The notes under the pieces are model-generated. The model was not told where the DNA came from and ran no database searches. It was given only the letters and a program-made list of their open reading frames with translations. This document shows positions 5,890 through 5,983 of a stretch of DNA of 5,983 nucleotides, one piece after another. The translations under genes were made by a program, and so were the position numbers. Source of the DNA: an uncultured Eubacteriaceae bacterium (GTDB lineage Bacteria; Bacillota; Clostridia; Lachnospirales; CAG-274); the NCBI GenBank assembly GCA_946534775.1, contig CAMNCZ010000079.1:1-5983 (forward strand). The letters are read 5' to 3'. Within the stretch, counting starts at the first letter, position 1. Every line of letters begins with the position of its first letter.

Positions 5890-5983
5890 TTATTTTTCAA
5901 CGGGGAATACATAAGCAGCATCCAAAACTTTATTGATCAAGTTCATATAATCATCTGCCGAAAGTACATTATCACCGTTTACA
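5890..5983 (-). CDS. C-terminus of a second dockerin-like protein, 5' end outside window
   Basis: The last 30 codons of a gene entering from the right, ending at TAA 5890-5892. The visible peptide starts VNGDNVLSADDYMNLINKVL and ends AAYVFPVEK. VNGDNVLSADD fits positions 2-12 of a dockerin/EF-hand calcium loop, with Asn at 3, Asp at 5, Leu at 8 and Asp at 12; position 1 lies just outside. It is followed by the expected amphipathic helix. The arrangement, including a short aromatic tail after the helix, matches the partial gene at the left edge (ADD then a helix ending KVL, then an FVYP/YVFP-type tail), so the two are probably paralogous ends. It is the first visible gene of the operon that continues with the cohesin-like protein 27 bases downstream. 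The rest of the protein cannot be seen. Confidence 0.72.
   Translation of the reverse strand, partial: VNGDNVLSADDYMNLINKVLDAAYVFPVEK

Noticed and set aside
1..5983. CRISPR arrays, tRNA/rRNA genes, insertion sequences
   Set aside because: No regularly spaced repeats, cloverleaf sequences, transposase motifs or terminal inverted repeats were found by reading both strands.

Overview
The window looks like chromosomal DNA from an anaerobic Gram-positive bacterium of the class Clostridia, possibly a gut or rumen relative of the Ruminococcaceae/Oscillospiraceae. The reasons are strong AGGAGG-type ribosome binding sites, AT-rich intergenic DNA with T-tailed hairpin terminators, a full-length fermentative AdhE behind a Rex-type operator, and secreted proteins with dockerin-like and cohesin-like sequence. 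The genus is inference; no rRNA or tRNA is present to fix it.

Layout from left to right. Positions 1-107 (+) hold the 3' end of a gene whose product ends in a dockerin-like calcium-binding repeat, followed by a hairpin terminator (112-146). Next is an AT-rich regulatory stretch with tandem TTAATA-type repeats and a -10 box, then a 134-residue helical protein of unknown function (256-660, +). A long two-way terminator (721-766) separates it from a convergent gene (765-1166, -) for a small membrane-anchored protein with an FMN-binding-like extracytoplasmic domain. The rest is on the minus strand. An adhE-kinase operon (4665 down to 1295) encodes bifunctional aldehyde/alcohol dehydrogenase and a small APH/choline-kinase-fold phosphotransferase, and ends at a terminator near 1241-1284. 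Upstream of adhE is a near-perfect Rex operator (4719-4736) and a stem-loop (4747-4783). Right of that is another minus-strand operon: the 3' end of a second dockerin-tailed gene (5890-5983), a 307-residue secreted cohesin-like protein (4939-5862), and a 43-residue peptide gene (4786-4917) with a very strong ribosome binding site.

How the genes fit together. The adhE unit is the NADH-disposal arm of fermentation (acetyl-CoA to ethanol), and the operator suggests control by the NADH/NAD+ ratio through Rex. The kinase behind it is probably co-translated, but its substrate is unknown. The right-hand operon is an extracellular module: a secreted cohesin-like protein beside a dockerin-tailed protein suggests a binding pair or a cell-surface assembly. 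The conserved-looking small peptide at the end of that operon is the least explained gene and the best candidate for something undescribed. The two dockerin-like tails at opposite ends of the window resemble each other, so this locus probably sits among a dispersed family of such surface proteins.
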